DNA from: Spiribacter sp. 2438
Lineage (GTDB): Bacteria; Pseudomonadota; Gammaproteobacteria; Nitrococcales; Nitrococcaceae
Direction: 5' to 3'
DNA length: 64,000 bases
NCBI RefSeq assembly: GCF_009676705.1
Contig: NZ_CP046046.1
Location: forward strand, 124,001 to 188,000
Shown here: positions 9,884 through 21,033 of the stretch, piece by piece
Layout of the letters: each line of letters starts with the position of its first letter
Numbering within the stretch: position 1 is the first letter of the stretch
Position numbers and translations under genes: made by a program
The notes under the pieces: model-generated
Database searches by the model: none
The model's input: the letters and a program-made list of their open reading frames with translations, nothing else
What the model was told of the DNA's origin: nothing

Positions 9884-10420
9884 TTAGTTGGCGGAAGAGG
9901 TCAGATCCAGTAGCACCGGACGCAGGTCTTCCTCATGCAGCTGGCCGCTGAATCGCTGCAGAATCCGGCCATCACGGCTGATGATCACCGTGTAGGGCAG
10001 CGTGCCCCGTTCATTGCCATACGCCGCCGTGACATCCAGCGCAGTCTCCATGCCGTACAGTGTGGTGTAGCCCATGCGGACTTCGCCCAGGAACGTCCGA
10101 ATGGGCTCGGGGTCATCGATGGCCACCCCCAGGAACCGGACGTCCCGGTCGGCGAACTCTTCGTGAAGGCGGGTGAATAGCGGAATTTCTTCACGGCAGG
10201 GCGCGCACCAGGTCGCCCAGAAGTTCAGCACCACAATGTGGTCGTCCCACTCGCTGATGCTGCGACGCTCGCCGTCAAGATCGGGCAGGGTGAACGCCGG
10301 CCGCGGCGGCGCGTCCGGTTCACCGCCCTGCTGAAACCAGTAAACCGCGAGGATTCCGCTGGCGGCGCCAATCACCGCCGCCAGCAGGATGGTCACCGCC
10401 GTGCGCACGCCACTGCTCAT
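9884..10420 (-). CDS. Membrane-anchored TlpA/ResA-type thioredoxin
   Basis: A 178-residue protein with one N-terminal membrane helix (residues about 7-28, then WFQQGG) and a periplasmic AhpC/TSA-type thioredoxin domain. The redox motif is WCAPC in [15 protein letters not shown], and the cis-proline segment is GTLPYTVII. Proteins of this kind reduce periplasmic disulfides, for instance in cytochrome c maturation. Its gene lies three bases after dsbD, the transmembrane electron supplier, which fits DsbD feeding electrons to this protein. The exact client is unknown. Confidence 0.9.
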   Translation of the reverse strand: MSSGVRTAVTILLAAVIGAASGILAVYWFQQGGEPDAPPRPAFTLPDLDGERRSISEWDDHIVVLNFWATWCAPCREEIPLFTRLHEEFADRDVRFLGVAIDDPEPIRTFLGEVRMGYTTLYGMETALDVTAAYGNERGTLPYTVIISRDGRILQRFSGQLHEEDLRPVLLDLTSSAN

Positions 10421-10423
10421 GAT

Positions 10424-12325
10424 CTATCCTCCGCCCAGCCCGAATCGGGCGCGCTGGACGAATTCCTCGGCGTCCACGAATCCCACCACGCGTACATCCC
10501 GATTCTCCTGACCGTGGACGTCATAAAAAATGATGGCCGGCGGCAGATAGACCTCGAGACGGCGAAGGAGTGCGCGGTGATCATCGTTCATGGCGGTAAC
10601 ATCCGCCCGCAGCAGCATCGCATCGGCCACCGCCTCATGGACCCGCGGGTCGGTGAGGGTGCGCTGCTCCAGCTGAATGCAGTACACACACCAGTCGGCG
10701 TACACATCCACCATCACCGGTCGGCCCGCCGCCCGGGCATCGGCCATGGCGCGATCCAGATCGGCGGGGCTGTCAATGTCCAGAAACGCCAGCTTGCGGG
10801 ACTCCTCCTGGGCCGAGCCCGTCAGGTTGGCTCCGGCGAGCGGGCGCAGCACATCATTGCCGCCGGTGGCCGCCCCCAGCAGGCTGAAGCCGCCCCATAA
10901 CAACAGCACCAGGCCGAGGGTTTTCCCCAGGCGCTGCAGCGGGTTGACGCCGCTTTCCAGCCGGTCAAGGGCGCCAAGCCACACGCCGGCCCCAATCAGC
11001 AGAACCCCCCAGAGCCCGAGGGTGACGGGGCCCAGCAGGAAGCGCTCCAGCATCCACAGGGCCACCGCCAGAAAGCCGATGCCGAACAGCCCCCGCACCA
11101 CCTGCATCCAGGGGCCGCTGCGTGGCAGCCAGCGGCCGGCGGCGGTGCCAATCAGCAGCAGGGGCAGGCCCATGCCATTGGCCAGGGTGAACAGCGCCAG
11201 CCCGCCCAGCCAGGCATCGCCGGTGGTGCCAATGAACACCAGGGCGGCAATCAGGGCCGGTCCGGAGCAGGCGCCGACGATCAGGGCCGAGAGCATCCCC
11301 ATGAGGGCCACCCCCACCAGGGTGCCGCCTTTCTGCCGGTTGGAAAGCTGGGTCAGGCGGGTCTGCAGGCCCGCGGGCATGCGCAGCTCGTAGACCCCGA
11401 ACATGCCCAGGGCCAGAATCACCAGCAGGGCGGCAAAGCTGCCCAGGACCCAGGGCGATTGCAGGTCGGCCTGGACCGCGGCACCGGTGAGTCCGGCCGC
11501 CACGCCGGCAAGCGCATAGGTGATGGCGGTGGCCTGAACGTAGACCAGGGACAGGCCGAAGGCCCGCCGGCTGCCGCTGCGGTGGGGGTCACCGGCAATC
11601 AGCCCCGAAAGGATGGGAATCATCGGGTAGAGGCAGGCAGTGAAGGCCAGCAGCAGCCCGGCCAGGAAGAACCCGCCGAGGATGGCGGGAAGGGTTGCCT
11701 CGGTGAGCAGCCGCTCCAGGCGGCCGGCCTCGCCCACCGGCCCCGCCGGTGTCCGGACCGAGTCATCCGCTCGAGCCGTCGGGAAATCCTGGCCGTCCAC
11801 CGCGTCTTCCACCAGGGTGGGAGCCGTGGGGTTGATGGCGTAGTCGGTTGCGCCGCCGGCGGCGGTGGTCTCGACACGATAGGGCGGATAGCAGACGCCG
11901 GATTCCGAGCAGCCCTGCAGGTAAATGGTGACCGGTGTCGAGCCCTCCACGGCCGCCGGCAGTGCCGCGGTCAGGGTCTCAGGCTCAACCCAGACCAGCT
12001 GCCGGCCGAAGAATTCGTCTTCCCTGACCACTCCCCGAGGCAGGTCGAGGCGATCGGCATCCAGGCGCTCGCCGTCCACCAGCACGGCGACGCTCTGCCG
12101 GTAGAGGTAATAGCCGTCATGGACGTCGACATGAACCTCCAGCTGGTCGGCGGCCGGCTGCGACACCGACACCGGGAAGGCCTGCTCCACCGGCAGGACC
12201 TGGTCGCCGCTGCCGCCACCGAAAAGCCCCCCCAGGCTCTGGCCCGCGGCCGGCAGCGCCAGCGTCATCAGCAAGGCGGCCAGCAGCGCCGCCAGCCTTG
12301 CCCGACCGTGAAATAAGCGGTTCAT
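10424..12325 (-). CDS. dsbD: Thiol:disulfide interchange protein DsbD
   Basis: Carries electrons from cytoplasmic thioredoxin across the inner membrane to periplasmic thiol proteins. All three parts of the 633-residue protein are visible: a signal peptide and N-terminal immunoglobulin-like domain with the cysteine pair in GCSESGVC, an eight-helix core with cysteines in FTACLYPMIPIL and VGACSGPAL, and a C-terminal thioredoxin domain with WCVYC. A Gly/Ser-rich stretch follows the signal peptide. The start overlaps the end of cutA by four bases and the gene precedes a TlpA-like thioredoxin; cutA-dsbD is a known pairing. Confidence 0.96.
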   Translation of the reverse strand: MNRLFHGRARLAALLAALLMTLALPAAGQSLGGLFGGGSGDQVLPVEQAFPVSVSQPAADQLEVHVDVHDGYYLYRQSVAVLVDGERLDADRLDLPRGVVREDEFFGRQLVWVEPETLTAALPAAVEGSTPVTIYLQGCSESGVCYPPYRVETTAAGGATDYAINPTAPTLVEDAVDGQDFPTARADDSVRTPAGPVGEAGRLERLLTEATLPAILGGFFLAGLLLAFTACLYPMIPILSGLIAGDPHRSGSRRAFGLSLVYVQATAITYALAGVAAGLTGAAVQADLQSPWVLGSFAALLVILALGMFGVYELRMPAGLQTRLTQLSNRQKGGTLVGVALMGMLSALIVGACSGPALIAALVFIGTTGDAWLGGLALFTLANGMGLPLLLIGTAAGRWLPRSGPWMQVVRGLFGIGFLAVALWMLERFLLGPVTLGLWGVLLIGAGVWLGALDRLESGVNPLQRLGKTLGLVLLLWGGFSLLGAATGGNDVLRPLAGANLTGSAQEESRKLAFLDIDSPADLDRAMADARAAGRPVMVDVYADWCVYCIQLEQRTLTDPRVHEAVADAMLLRADVTAMNDDHRALLRRLEVYLPPAIIFYDVHGQENRDVRVVGFVDAEEFVQRARFGLGGG

Positions 12326-12648
12326 CGGGGTTTCCGGGTCTCGCTGTCAATCCAGCCGAGATAACCGGGCAGTCCCTTGTCGATGGGCATGGCCACGATT
12401 TCCGGCAGGTCATCCGGGTGCAGGTCGAGGACACAGGCCTCCAGGCCGGCGTAGGCGTCGTCGGTGGTCTTGGCCACCAGCAGCCACTCGCCGGCCTGTT
12501 CGATGCGCCCTTCCCAGCGGTAGACGCTGGTCAAGCCCGGAATGATGTTGACGCAGGCGGCATGGTGGCGCTCCACCAGCGCCCGGGCCAGTTCATCGGC
12601 CACGCTCTGTTCGGCACAGGTAATGAAAGTCACCAGTCGCTGCGGCAT
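12322..12648 (-). CDS. cutA: Divalent-cation tolerance protein CutA
   Basis: A 108-residue member of the CutA1 family, small trimeric proteins related in fold to PII and linked to copper tolerance, with no settled biochemical role. Family features are TFITCAEQ, ACVNIIPGLTSVYRWEG and EWLLVAKTT. It is the first gene of cutA-dsbD-thioredoxin, running away from the groESL promoter. Confidence 0.93.
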   Translation of the reverse strand: MPQRLVTFITCAEQSVADELARALVERHHAACVNIIPGLTSVYRWEGRIEQAGEWLLVAKTTDDAYAGLEACVLDLHPDDLPEIVAMPIDKGLPGYLGWIDSETRKPR

Positions 12649-12710
12649 GTCGCCTCCTGTTGATCAGCCCCGAATTCTATCATCGCCGGCTTCAATTCCC
12701 GCACCGGGTA

Positions 12711-12739
12711 TTGACGGCGATGTTTTCGTCACTATCATT
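12711..12739 (+). promoter_or_regulatory. Sigma-70-type promoter of groESL
   Basis: TTGACG (12711-12716) and TATCAT (12734-12739) are separated by exactly 17 bases, a strong housekeeping-type promoter. The -10 element runs directly into the CIRCE operator, so a bound HrcA would block transcription start. I did not see a clear heat-shock sigma factor (sigma-32) promoter nearby. Confidence 0.8.
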
Positions 12740-12764
12740 AGCACTCACCGGGTGCGAGTGCTAA
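12738..12764. promoter_or_regulatory. CIRCE operator (HrcA binding site)
   Basis: The sequence TTAGCACTC, nine spacer bases, GAGTGCTAA is a perfect match to the CIRCE consensus bound by the heat-shock repressor HrcA. It begins inside the -10 box and covers the expected start site of groESL, about 50 bases before groES. This predicts HrcA control of the chaperonin operon; hrcA itself is not in the window. Confidence 0.95.
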
Positions 12765-12812
12765 CAGCCGGCACCGGTTCTTACAACCGTCAATATCAAG
12801 GGAGACAGGAGA

Positions 12813-13103
12813 ATGAATCTTCGCCCGCTACACGATCGAGTCGTCGTCAAGCGCATGGAAGAAGAGCGCACCACACCGGGTGGCATCGTCATCCCGGACA
12901 CCGCCACCGAGAAGCCCATCCGCGGCGAGGTAGTGGCCGTGGGCAACGGCAAGCGCCTGGACAACGGCGAAGTCCGTGCCCTGGACGTCAAGGTGGGAGA
13001 CAAAGTGCTGTTCGGCAAGTTCTCCGGCACCGAGGTCAAGGTCGGTGAGGAAGACGTGCTCGTCATGCGCGAGGACGACGTCATGGCAGTGATCGAGGGT
13101 TAA
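12813..13103 (+). CDS. groS: Co-chaperonin GroES
   Basis: Seven-fold lid of the GroEL folding chamber. The 96-residue protein begins [18 protein letters not shown] and holds the mobile loop around [18 protein letters not shown] and the acidic [20 protein letters not shown] region. A strong ribosome site (AAGGGAGACAGGAG) lies before the ATG. groEL follows after 57 bases in the same operon. Confidence 0.98.
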   Translation: MNLRPLHDRVVVKRMEEERTTPGGIVIPDTATEKPIRGEVVAVGNGKRLDNGEVRALDVKVGDKVLFGKFSGTEVKVGEEDVLVMREDDVMAVIEG

Positions 13104-14807
<1,704 letters not shown>

Positions 14808-14855
14808 TCAGTCCCCCGGCAACCCACCGGCCCCATCCGGGCCGGTAGGCCAGCC

Positions 14856-14884
14856 AAGCCCCGCTTCGGCGGGGCTTTTTTGTG
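14856..14884 (+). terminator. Rho-independent terminator after groEL
   Basis: A hairpin with a nine-base stem (AAGCCCCGC / GCGGGGCTT) and a TTCG tetraloop runs directly into a T-tract. It ends the groESL transcript before glnE. Confidence 0.93.
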
Positions 14885-14938
14885 GGCAGTGGCAGCGGGC
14901 TGATTGTGACCATCCGACGCCGTCGCTAAGCTGCCGCC

Positions 14939-17833
14939 ATGAACATTGATAACGCCCCCGCGCCGCTTCGCACGGCGCTTGCCGATCTCCCTGAAGTGCT
15001 CCGGACGCCGGTGGAAGTGGCCCTGGAGCGCCTCGCGGATGACGCCCCTCTGCCCCGCGACGAGGCAGTGCTCGCCGAGTTGCCGCGGGTGTGGGCCATG
15101 AGCGAGTTCACCTCGCGAATCTGTCTGCGGGATCCGGCGGTGCTGGCAGCGCTGGCGGACAATGGTGACCTGGGTCGTGCCTACCCCGCCGGTGAATACC
15201 GCCGGCGCCTGCAGGCGGCGCTGGCGGAGGTCGAGGCCGAGGCGGACCTGCATCGCATCCTGCGTCGCTTCCGCGCCCGGGAGATGTTGCGGATCGCCTG
15301 GCGGGATCTCAGCGGCCGGGCGGATCTGGACGAGGTGCTGGAGGCCCTTTCGGAGCTTGCGGACGGGCTCATCGACGAAGCCCTGGAATGGCTCTATCAG
15401 CGGCTTTGCGGGAAGATGGGCGTCCCCCGGGATAGCGCCGGGGAGGCCCAGCGGATGATGGTGCTGGGCATGGGCAAGCTGGGCGGTCGCGAGCTCAACT
15501 TTTCCTCGGACATTGATTTGATCTTTGCCTATCCGGAGCCGGGGCTGACCGATCGGGACAAGCCCAACGAGCAGTTCTTCCTGGCGCTGGGTCGTTCCCT
15601 CATCGCCGCGCTGGACCAGCAGACGGCCGACGGTCAGTGCTTTCGGGTGGACATGCGGCTGCGCCCCTACGGCGAGAGTGGCCCGCTGGCCATGAGCGTG
15701 CCGGCCATGGAGCTCTATTTCCTGGAACAGGGCCGGGAGTGGGAGCGTTATGCCCTGATCAAGGCCCGGGTGGTGGCCGGCGACCAGGCCGCCGGCCATG
15801 CGCTGCTGGAATCCCTCTCGCCGTTTGTCTACCGCCGGTATCTCGATTACGGCGCCCTGGAATCCCTGCGGGACATGAAGGCGATGATTGCCCGGGAGGT
15901 GAGACGCCGGCGGCTGGCGGACAACGTCAAACTGGGTCGGGGTGGCATCCGCGAAGTGGAATTCATTGCCCAGGCGTTTCAGCTGATTCGTGGGGGTCAG
16001 GAGCCGGCGCTGCGCCAGCGGGGCCTGCAGCCGGTGCTGGCCTATCTGGCCCAGCAGGCGCTGATCCCGGCCCATGCCCAGGCGGATTTGACCGCGGGCT
16101 ATCGCTATCTGCGGGTGATCGAGAACCGTATTCAGGCCATGCATGACCGTCAGGCCCATGACCTGCCGTCGGACCCGGTGGATCGGGAGCGGCTGGTCCT
16201 GGCCATGGGCGAGCCCAGCTGGACCGCGCTGACCGAAACCCTGGGGGGCTGGCGCCGCCGGGTGCAGGGTCACTTCGATCAGGTGTTCGTGGCGCCCCAG
16301 CAGGAAGACGAGGCGGAGGCCACCGACGAACCGGACTTCGCCGATACCTGGCACGGCGTGCTCGAGGATGACCTGGCCATTACGGTGCTGCAGGAGGCGG
16401 GCTTTGCCGACCCGGCGGCCGCACTCACCCAACTGCAGCGTTTTCGGGACGGGGCCCGGGTGCGGGCCCTCTCTGATCAGGGCCGAACCCGGCTGGATCG
16501 GCTGATGCCCATGCTGATCGCGGCGGTGGTGGGCACCAGCCAGCCGGATGTGGTGCTGGACCGGCTGATTACCCTGCTGGACGGGATTGTCCGGCGCACC
16601 GCCTATCTGGCGCTTCTTAACGAGCACCCCCTGGCGGTGTCCCAGCTGGTGCGGCTGGTGGGCGGCAGTCCGTGGATCGCCCGCTATCTGTCGCTGCATC
16701 CCATGCTGCTGGATGAGCTGCTGGATCCGCGCACCCTGTATGCGCCGCTCAGTCGTACGGCGCTGAGCGCCGAGCTGGATGCCCGCATGGCGACGGCGGA
16801 TCGGGATGATCTGGAGCAGCAGATGGAGATCCTGCGCCATTTCAAGCAGGCCCAGGTGCTGCATGTGGCCGCGGCGGACCTGGCCGGCGCCATCCCGGTG
16901 ATGCTGGTCAGCGATTATCTGACCGACATCGCCGAGGTGGTGCTGGACCGGGTGCTGACCCTGGCCTGGCGACAGGTCAGTCAGCGCTACGGCGAGCCCC
17001 TGCGCGCCGACGGCCAGGTGGCGGATTTCGGTGTGGTGGCCTATGGCAAGCTGGGGTCACTGGAGCTCGGTTATGGCTCGGACCTGGATGTGGTGTTTCT
17101 GCATGATGCGGTGCCGGCGGGCACGGCCACCACCGGGGACAAGCCGGTGGAGCCGGCGGTGTTTTTTGCCCGTCTGGCCCAGCGCATCATTCACATTCTG
17201 AGCACGCCCACGCCGGGGGGCATTCTCTACGAGGTGGACACCCGGTTGCGGCCCAGTGGCCAGTCCGGCCTCCTCACCAGCAGCCTGGACGCCTTTGCCG
17301 ACTATCAGCGGGAGCGCGCCTGGACCTGGGAGCACCAGGCCCTGGTGCGGGCCCGCATGGTGGCGGGCGGGCCGACGCTGCGCGCCGGGTTCCGCGCCGT
17401 GCGCCGTGAAATCCTGACCCGGTCCCGGCCGCGCGAGACACTGCGCGAGGAAGTCGGCCACATGCGCGAGCGGATGCGAAAGGAGCTCGGCTCAACCCGG
17501 GCTGATGCGTTTGATCTCAAGCAGGACCGCGGCGGCATCGCCGACATCGAATTCATGGTGCAGTACGGCGTGCTGGCGGGAGCCTCGGACTATGCCGGCC
17601 TGCTGCGCTACACCGATAATATCCGCCTGCTGGATGAGCTCGAGCGGGCTGGTGAGTTCAGCGGCGGGCAGACCCAGATCCTGGCGGATGCCTATCGGCA
17701 CTACCGCGGCCTGGTGCACCGGCTCACCCTTCAGGAGCAGCCCACGCGGGTGGCCCCCGATGAGGTGGCCTCGGTGCAGGGCGCCGTGTCGGCGGTGTGG
17801 GCGCGGGTGATGGGGGGCGAGGGGGCGACGTAG
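14939..17833 (+). CDS. glnE: Bifunctional glutamine synthetase adenylyltransferase/adenylyl-removing enzyme GlnE
   Basis: Controls glutamine synthetase by adding or removing AMP on a tyrosine in response to PII and glutamine. The 964-residue length fits the family. Both nucleotidyltransferase domains are intact: an N-terminal de-adenylylating half with GKLGGRELNFSSDIDLIF and a C-terminal adenylylating half with YGKLGSLELGYGSDLDVVF. The helical segment GGIREVEFIAQ recurs as GGIADIEFMVQ. It ends 11 bases before the convergent kinase-like gene that opens the glycan island. Confidence 0.96.
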   Translation: MNIDNAPAPLRTALADLPEVLRTPVEVALERLADDAPLPRDEAVLAELPRVWAMSEFTSRICLRDPAVLAALADNGDLGRAYPAGEYRRRLQAALAEVEAEADLHRILRRFRAREMLRIAWRDLSGRADLDEVLEALSELADGLIDEALEWLYQRLCGKMGVPRDSAGEAQRMMVLGMGKLGGRELNFSSDIDLIFAYPEPGLTDRDKPNEQFFLALGRSLIAALDQQTADGQCFRVDMRLRPYGESGPLAMSVPAMELYFLEQGREWERYALIKARVVAGDQAAGHALLESLSPFVYRRYLDYGALESLRDMKAMIAREVRRRRLADNVKLGRGGIREVEFIAQAFQLIRGGQEPALRQRGLQPVLAYLAQQALIPAHAQADLTAGYRYLRVIENRIQAMHDRQAHDLPSDPVDRERLVLAMGEPSWTALTETLGGWRRRVQGHFDQVFVAPQQEDEAEATDEPDFADTWHGVLEDDLAITVLQEAGFADPAAALTQLQRFRDGARVRALSDQGRTRLDRLMPMLIAAVVGTSQPDVVLDRLITLLDGIVRRTAYLALLNEHPLAVSQLVRLVGGSPWIARYLSLHPMLLDELLDPRTLYAPLSRTALSAELDARMATADRDDLEQQMEILRHFKQAQVLHVAAADLAGAIPVMLVSDYLTDIAEVVLDRVLTLAWRQVSQRYGEPLRADGQVADFGVVAYGKLGSLELGYGSDLDVVFLHDAVPAGTATTGDKPVEPAVFFARLAQRIIHILSTPTPGGILYEVDTRLRPSGQSGLLTSSLDAFADYQRERAWTWEHQALVRARMVAGGPTLRAGFRAVRREILTRSRPRETLREEVGHMRERMRKELGSTRADAFDLKQDRGGIADIEFMVQYGVLAGASDYAGLLRYTDNIRLLDELERAGEFSGGQTQILADAYRHYRGLVHRLTLQEQPTRVAPDEVASVQGAVSAVWARVMGGEGAT

Positions 17834-17844
17834 GGCGTGACGCC

Positions 17845-19197
17845 TCAGTCCACCAGCTGCCGGCGGATCTCACGGGTGGGTTTTTGCAACTGTGCGGCGA
17901 GTTCCCGGAAAAGCGGCAGGTCGCGGGCGAGCCGTGGTGGTTTACCCCATCGCGCGGCCAGATGGAGGCCGCGGATATCCAGCAGGATCACCCGTTGACG
18001 GCCCCATCCGAGTCCCTCCAGTGCCAGGGACGGGTGCGGCATGCGTGCCGCTGCCAGGGAGCTTAATAGGGCACGGCATTGGGCCAGGGCTTCCTCTGGC
18101 GAGACCAGGCCCTCTTCCAGCGCTTGCTGCAGGCCCTGCTGAGCCCGGGCGCGGAAGACCACGTAACCGCCTCGGCGGGCGGGGCCGGTGGCGACCTGAA
18201 AAAATCCCAGCGGCCCTTCTACTGGCAGCCGCAGCCGTCGGGCGACGGCGGCCCGGAACCAGACCGCCTTCGGGGTGTTCCCGGTGTGCAGTCGCTCCAG
18301 GGTGGACCCGGCATGGTATTGCAGCCGGCCGGAGCCCGCACAAAAGGTGCCGGGCTCGGTGGGCCAGCCCAGGGATGGGTTTTGGTGGTCACAAGCGGGT
18401 GACGGCGCTGAGAGGCCGCGGAGCCGCTCACGCTGGTCGGGATCCACCCGGCGACCGTGGGCAACCAACAGGGTGCGGGTGCCCCGTTGGCGGACATAGT
18501 ATTTCCAGCCCCTGAGCGTGCGGCGACTGACCCGCTCGCCCACATGCCGCCGATGAGTCTGAACCGCAGAGACGAAACGCCGGGTATCGCCGGCATCCTG
18601 ACCCCGAATCTGCCAGTACTTCTGCCAGCCGGCCCGGATCTCCTCTTCAGTGAAACGGGTCTTGGAGCCGTATAGGCGGCGGAGGCTGTTGCGTGTTCGG
18701 CGGTGGGACAATGGCGCTGAATGCTGGCGGATCCGGTCACTGTCGATGGTGTACAGGATCCCGTCCCGGGGGATGAAGTTCGCCCAGTTCAGGTCGTTCT
18801 GAACCACGCCCGCCTGGTGATGGGTGGCGAGGGTCCGCAGCAGCAGCTCATGGTCGGCTTGCGATAAGGGATTCCGACAGGGCGGCCAGGAGCGGTCGGC
18901 TTCGATCCAGTCCACCACGGTGAGCCAGGTCCGGCTGGCTGCTTCGAACCCCGAGTACCGCATCGCCGGGCTGGGTATGCCCGAGCGTTGAAGCGTCCGC
19001 GCCCCCTTTGAGCCTCGCCACCATTCCCAGGCCGTGCGCAGTGGTGAGAGGTAAAACTTTGCCACCACGGATTGGCCGTTCAGTGACCCCCGGTAAAGGG
19101 CCCGTTTGCCCGGGTACTGGTGAATCAGTTGACCGGTATACAGGGTTCCGCAGCCCTTCAGATCGAACCGGCGGTGAGCGAGGGCCTTCGTGTCCAT
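17845..19197 (-). CDS. Tandem LPS kinase-like protein: kinase domain plus probable pseudokinase
   Basis: A 450-residue protein, about twice the length of a WaaP/KdkA/InaA-type LPS kinase. Residues about 1-220 look like an active kinase: K47 in VVAKFY, catalytic D135 with N140 in VVQNDLNWANF, and metal-binding D152 in YTIDSDRI. Residues about 310-445 seem to repeat the fold in degenerate form: HPSLALEGLGW replaces the HxDL catalytic loop, then LLDIRGL keeps one aspartate. I infer a kinase fused to a pseudokinase that phosphorylates a sugar of the surface glycan. It is the last gene of the operon of sulfotransferase and glycosyltransferase genes running down from 22098, six bases after the gene before it. 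Confidence 0.7.
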   Translation of the reverse strand: MDTKALAHRRFDLKGCGTLYTGQLIHQYPGKRALYRGSLNGQSVVAKFYLSPLRTAWEWWRGSKGARTLQRSGIPSPAMRYSGFEAASRTWLTVVDWIEADRSWPPCRNPLSQADHELLLRTLATHHQAGVVQNDLNWANFIPRDGILYTIDSDRIRQHSAPLSHRRTRNSLRRLYGSKTRFTEEEIRAGWQKYWQIRGQDAGDTRRFVSAVQTHRRHVGERVSRRTLRGWKYYVRQRGTRTLLVAHGRRVDPDQRERLRGLSAPSPACDHQNPSLGWPTEPGTFCAGSGRLQYHAGSTLERLHTGNTPKAVWFRAAVARRLRLPVEGPLGFFQVATGPARRGGYVVFRARAQQGLQQALEEGLVSPEEALAQCRALLSSLAAARMPHPSLALEGLGWGRQRVILLDIRGLHLAARWGKPPRLARDLPLFRELAAQLQKPTREIRRQLVD

Positions 19198-19203
19198 CCC
19201 GGT

Positions 19204-19881
19204 TCAGCGCCCGGCGTCGGCGTCATCAAACGCGTAGCCGAGCATGTCGAGATCTCTCCGATAGTGGTGGGCCACCAGCTCGGCCAGCTCATCGGTGTAG
19301 TAGCCACGGTAGTCCTGACGGTCCTGCGCACGCCGCAGGTGGGGCAGGTCGGGTTCGGGCACCCCAATGCGCTGGCAAATGCTGGCGAAGTCCGCCTGCA
19401 GATTTTCGTAGCGACCGATGAAATCAACGATGACGTTGCCCTGCAGGTCAACCAGATACTCGTGCTGTAGCTCCGCCGAGATGTCGAGCATGAAGTCGTA
19501 TTCACGCTCCGGGTCGAACTTCAGTTTCAGGAAGTCATGAAAGCCCGTGATGCCGGCAAGGACCTCGGGCTTCTCCCGCTGGATATGATGGTAGGAGCTC
19601 ACCTGCAGGTCCCAAGGGTTTCTCACGATGGCGAACTTGAACAAGCCCTGATAGACATCGGTGGGTAGCATCTCCAGCGCCGCCACGGCCTTGGCATGCC
19701 GGGGGAACTTCAAGCCCAGTTTGTGGCGGGGCCGGGTCATCTGGCTGGCCAGGCTGGCCAGCCCGAGGGGGACGTTGTACCAGCCGCCCCAACGGTAACG
19801 GCGCAGGGCCGCCCGCACACTCGTCCCTCCGGTTTTCGCGATATGCACGAACAGAAAATTCCGGCTGTAGGAGATCAGCAT
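19204..19881 (-). CDS. Sulfotransferase, Sulfotransfer_2-like (island copy 1)
   Basis: Likely transfers sulfate from PAPS to a hydroxyl of a glycan. The 225-residue protein has the PAPS 5'-phosphosulfate loop HIAKTGGTS at residues 13-21, the 3'-phosphate motif AIVRNPWDLQVSSY at about 84-97, and the DFIGRYENLQADF segment typical of this subfamily. ATG 19881 matches the start pattern of copies 4 and 8 (M-I/L-I/L-S) and follows GGGGGCGGG; a start 30 bases upstream is possible. It lies between a glycosyltransferase gene and the tandem kinase gene on one strand. Confidence 0.82.
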   Translation of the reverse strand: MLISYSRNFLFVHIAKTGGTSVRAALRRYRWGGWYNVPLGLASLASQMTRPRHKLGLKFPRHAKAVAALEMLPTDVYQGLFKFAIVRNPWDLQVSSYHHIQREKPEVLAGITGFHDFLKLKFDPEREYDFMLDISAELQHEYLVDLQGNVIVDFIGRYENLQADFASICQRIGVPEPDLPHLRRAQDRQDYRGYYTDELAELVAHHYRRDLDMLGYAFDDADAGR

Positions 19882-19920
19882 CCCGCCCCCAGGGATCGTG
19901 CCCGGCACCAAAGAGGATCA

Positions 19921-21033
19921 CTATACCCGATAGCCCAGAACCTCCAGGTAGTGTCGCGCGCTCACGGGAACCCGGTAGGCTGCCACGGCGTCACGCAGCA
20001 TCGAGCCGCTGGGCGGCGCCTCAAGGACGCGCGCCATCGCTGCCGCCAGGGCATCGGGGTTGCCCACCGGCACCAGCGGAGCAATCCGGCCATGGTCCGT
20101 GATCTCTGCCGGCCCGCTGGGGCAGTCGGTGGCCACCGCCGGTGTGCCAAGCGCCATCGCCTCCACCAGGGCGTTCGGCGAGCCCTCGTAACGCGAGGAG
20201 AGCACGTATAGCGAGGCTCTCGCCATCCAGGCGTGAGGATTGGCCTGAAAGCCTGGAAGCTGCACCTGGTCGTCAATACCCAGCTTGCGACAGAGTGTTT
20301 GCAATGCCTGACGCTCCGGCCCCTCGCCGAGAATGATGAGCCGCAACGTACGCTGCTGGCTCAATTTCGCGAAGGCCCGAATCAGTGTCGGGAAGCCCTT
20401 TTGTGCCGTCAGCCGCCCCACGCCCAAGATCACCGGGATGGTTGAGTCCGGTTGCAGCCACGGGTGGTCCACCGGGGTGGCGGCGCGGGTGTTCAGGTCG
20501 TCCGGGATGGACGGATTGCGAATGACCGTGAAGCGATCCCGGGGGATGTGGCCGATGGTGGACAGGTCATCGGCCACCGCCTCGCTTACCGTGACGATGC
20601 GGTCGGCCCAGGGATAGAGCCGCCGGACTGGCAGGTAACGGGACCAGCGCCGCAGTGCACTCTTGCCCGCCAGGGAACCGCTCAGATGCATGCCCATGCG
20701 CAGCACCAGGCGGGTGTCCACGCCGGCGAGGCGGCGCGCGATCAGGGCAATCCGGCTGGCGCGGTCCTTGGCGACCAGCATGGCCGTTGGCCGGACCCGG
20801 CGCAGGTAACGGACCAGCGCCGGCAGGGCAAGCAGCGACGTGCTGACATCCAGGCGCACCACCCGCACCTCGGGTGGAATCCGTTCCAGATGTCCGCCTC
20901 GGGCTTTCAGGAGGATCAGATCCACCTCCATCCCCTCAGCGACGAAGCCGTGCAGCAGGTTGGTGATCATGTTCTCGACGCCACCGTCCCCGGTGAAGGA
21001 GACCAGGACGGCGAGGCGGTGCGGCGCGGTCAT
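19921..21033 (-). CDS. GT4-type glycosyltransferase (island copy A)
   Basis: A 370-residue retaining glycosyltransferase with the two-domain GT-B pattern. The N-terminal acceptor half shows FTGDGGVENMITNLLHGF; the donor half shows GVGRLTAQKGFPTLIRAF, LIILGEGPERQAL and the E-x7-E motif in YEGSPNALVEA, followed by the ATDCPSGPAEI block that it shares with copies B, C and D. The ATG overlaps the TGA of the short sulfotransferase remnant upstream, so the two are translationally coupled. Sugar specificity cannot be read from sequence. Confidence 0.88.
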   Translation of the reverse strand: MTAPHRLAVLVSFTGDGGVENMITNLLHGFVAEGMEVDLILLKARGGHLERIPPEVRVVRLDVSTSLLALPALVRYLRRVRPTAMLVAKDRASRIALIARRLAGVDTRLVLRMGMHLSGSLAGKSALRRWSRYLPVRRLYPWADRIVTVSEAVADDLSTIGHIPRDRFTVIRNPSIPDDLNTRAATPVDHPWLQPDSTIPVILGVGRLTAQKGFPTLIRAFAKLSQQRTLRLIILGEGPERQALQTLCRKLGIDDQVQLPGFQANPHAWMARASLYVLSSRYEGSPNALVEAMALGTPAVATDCPSGPAEITDHGRIAPLVPVGNPDALAAAMARVLEAPPSGSMLRDAVAAYRVPVSARHYLEVLGYRV

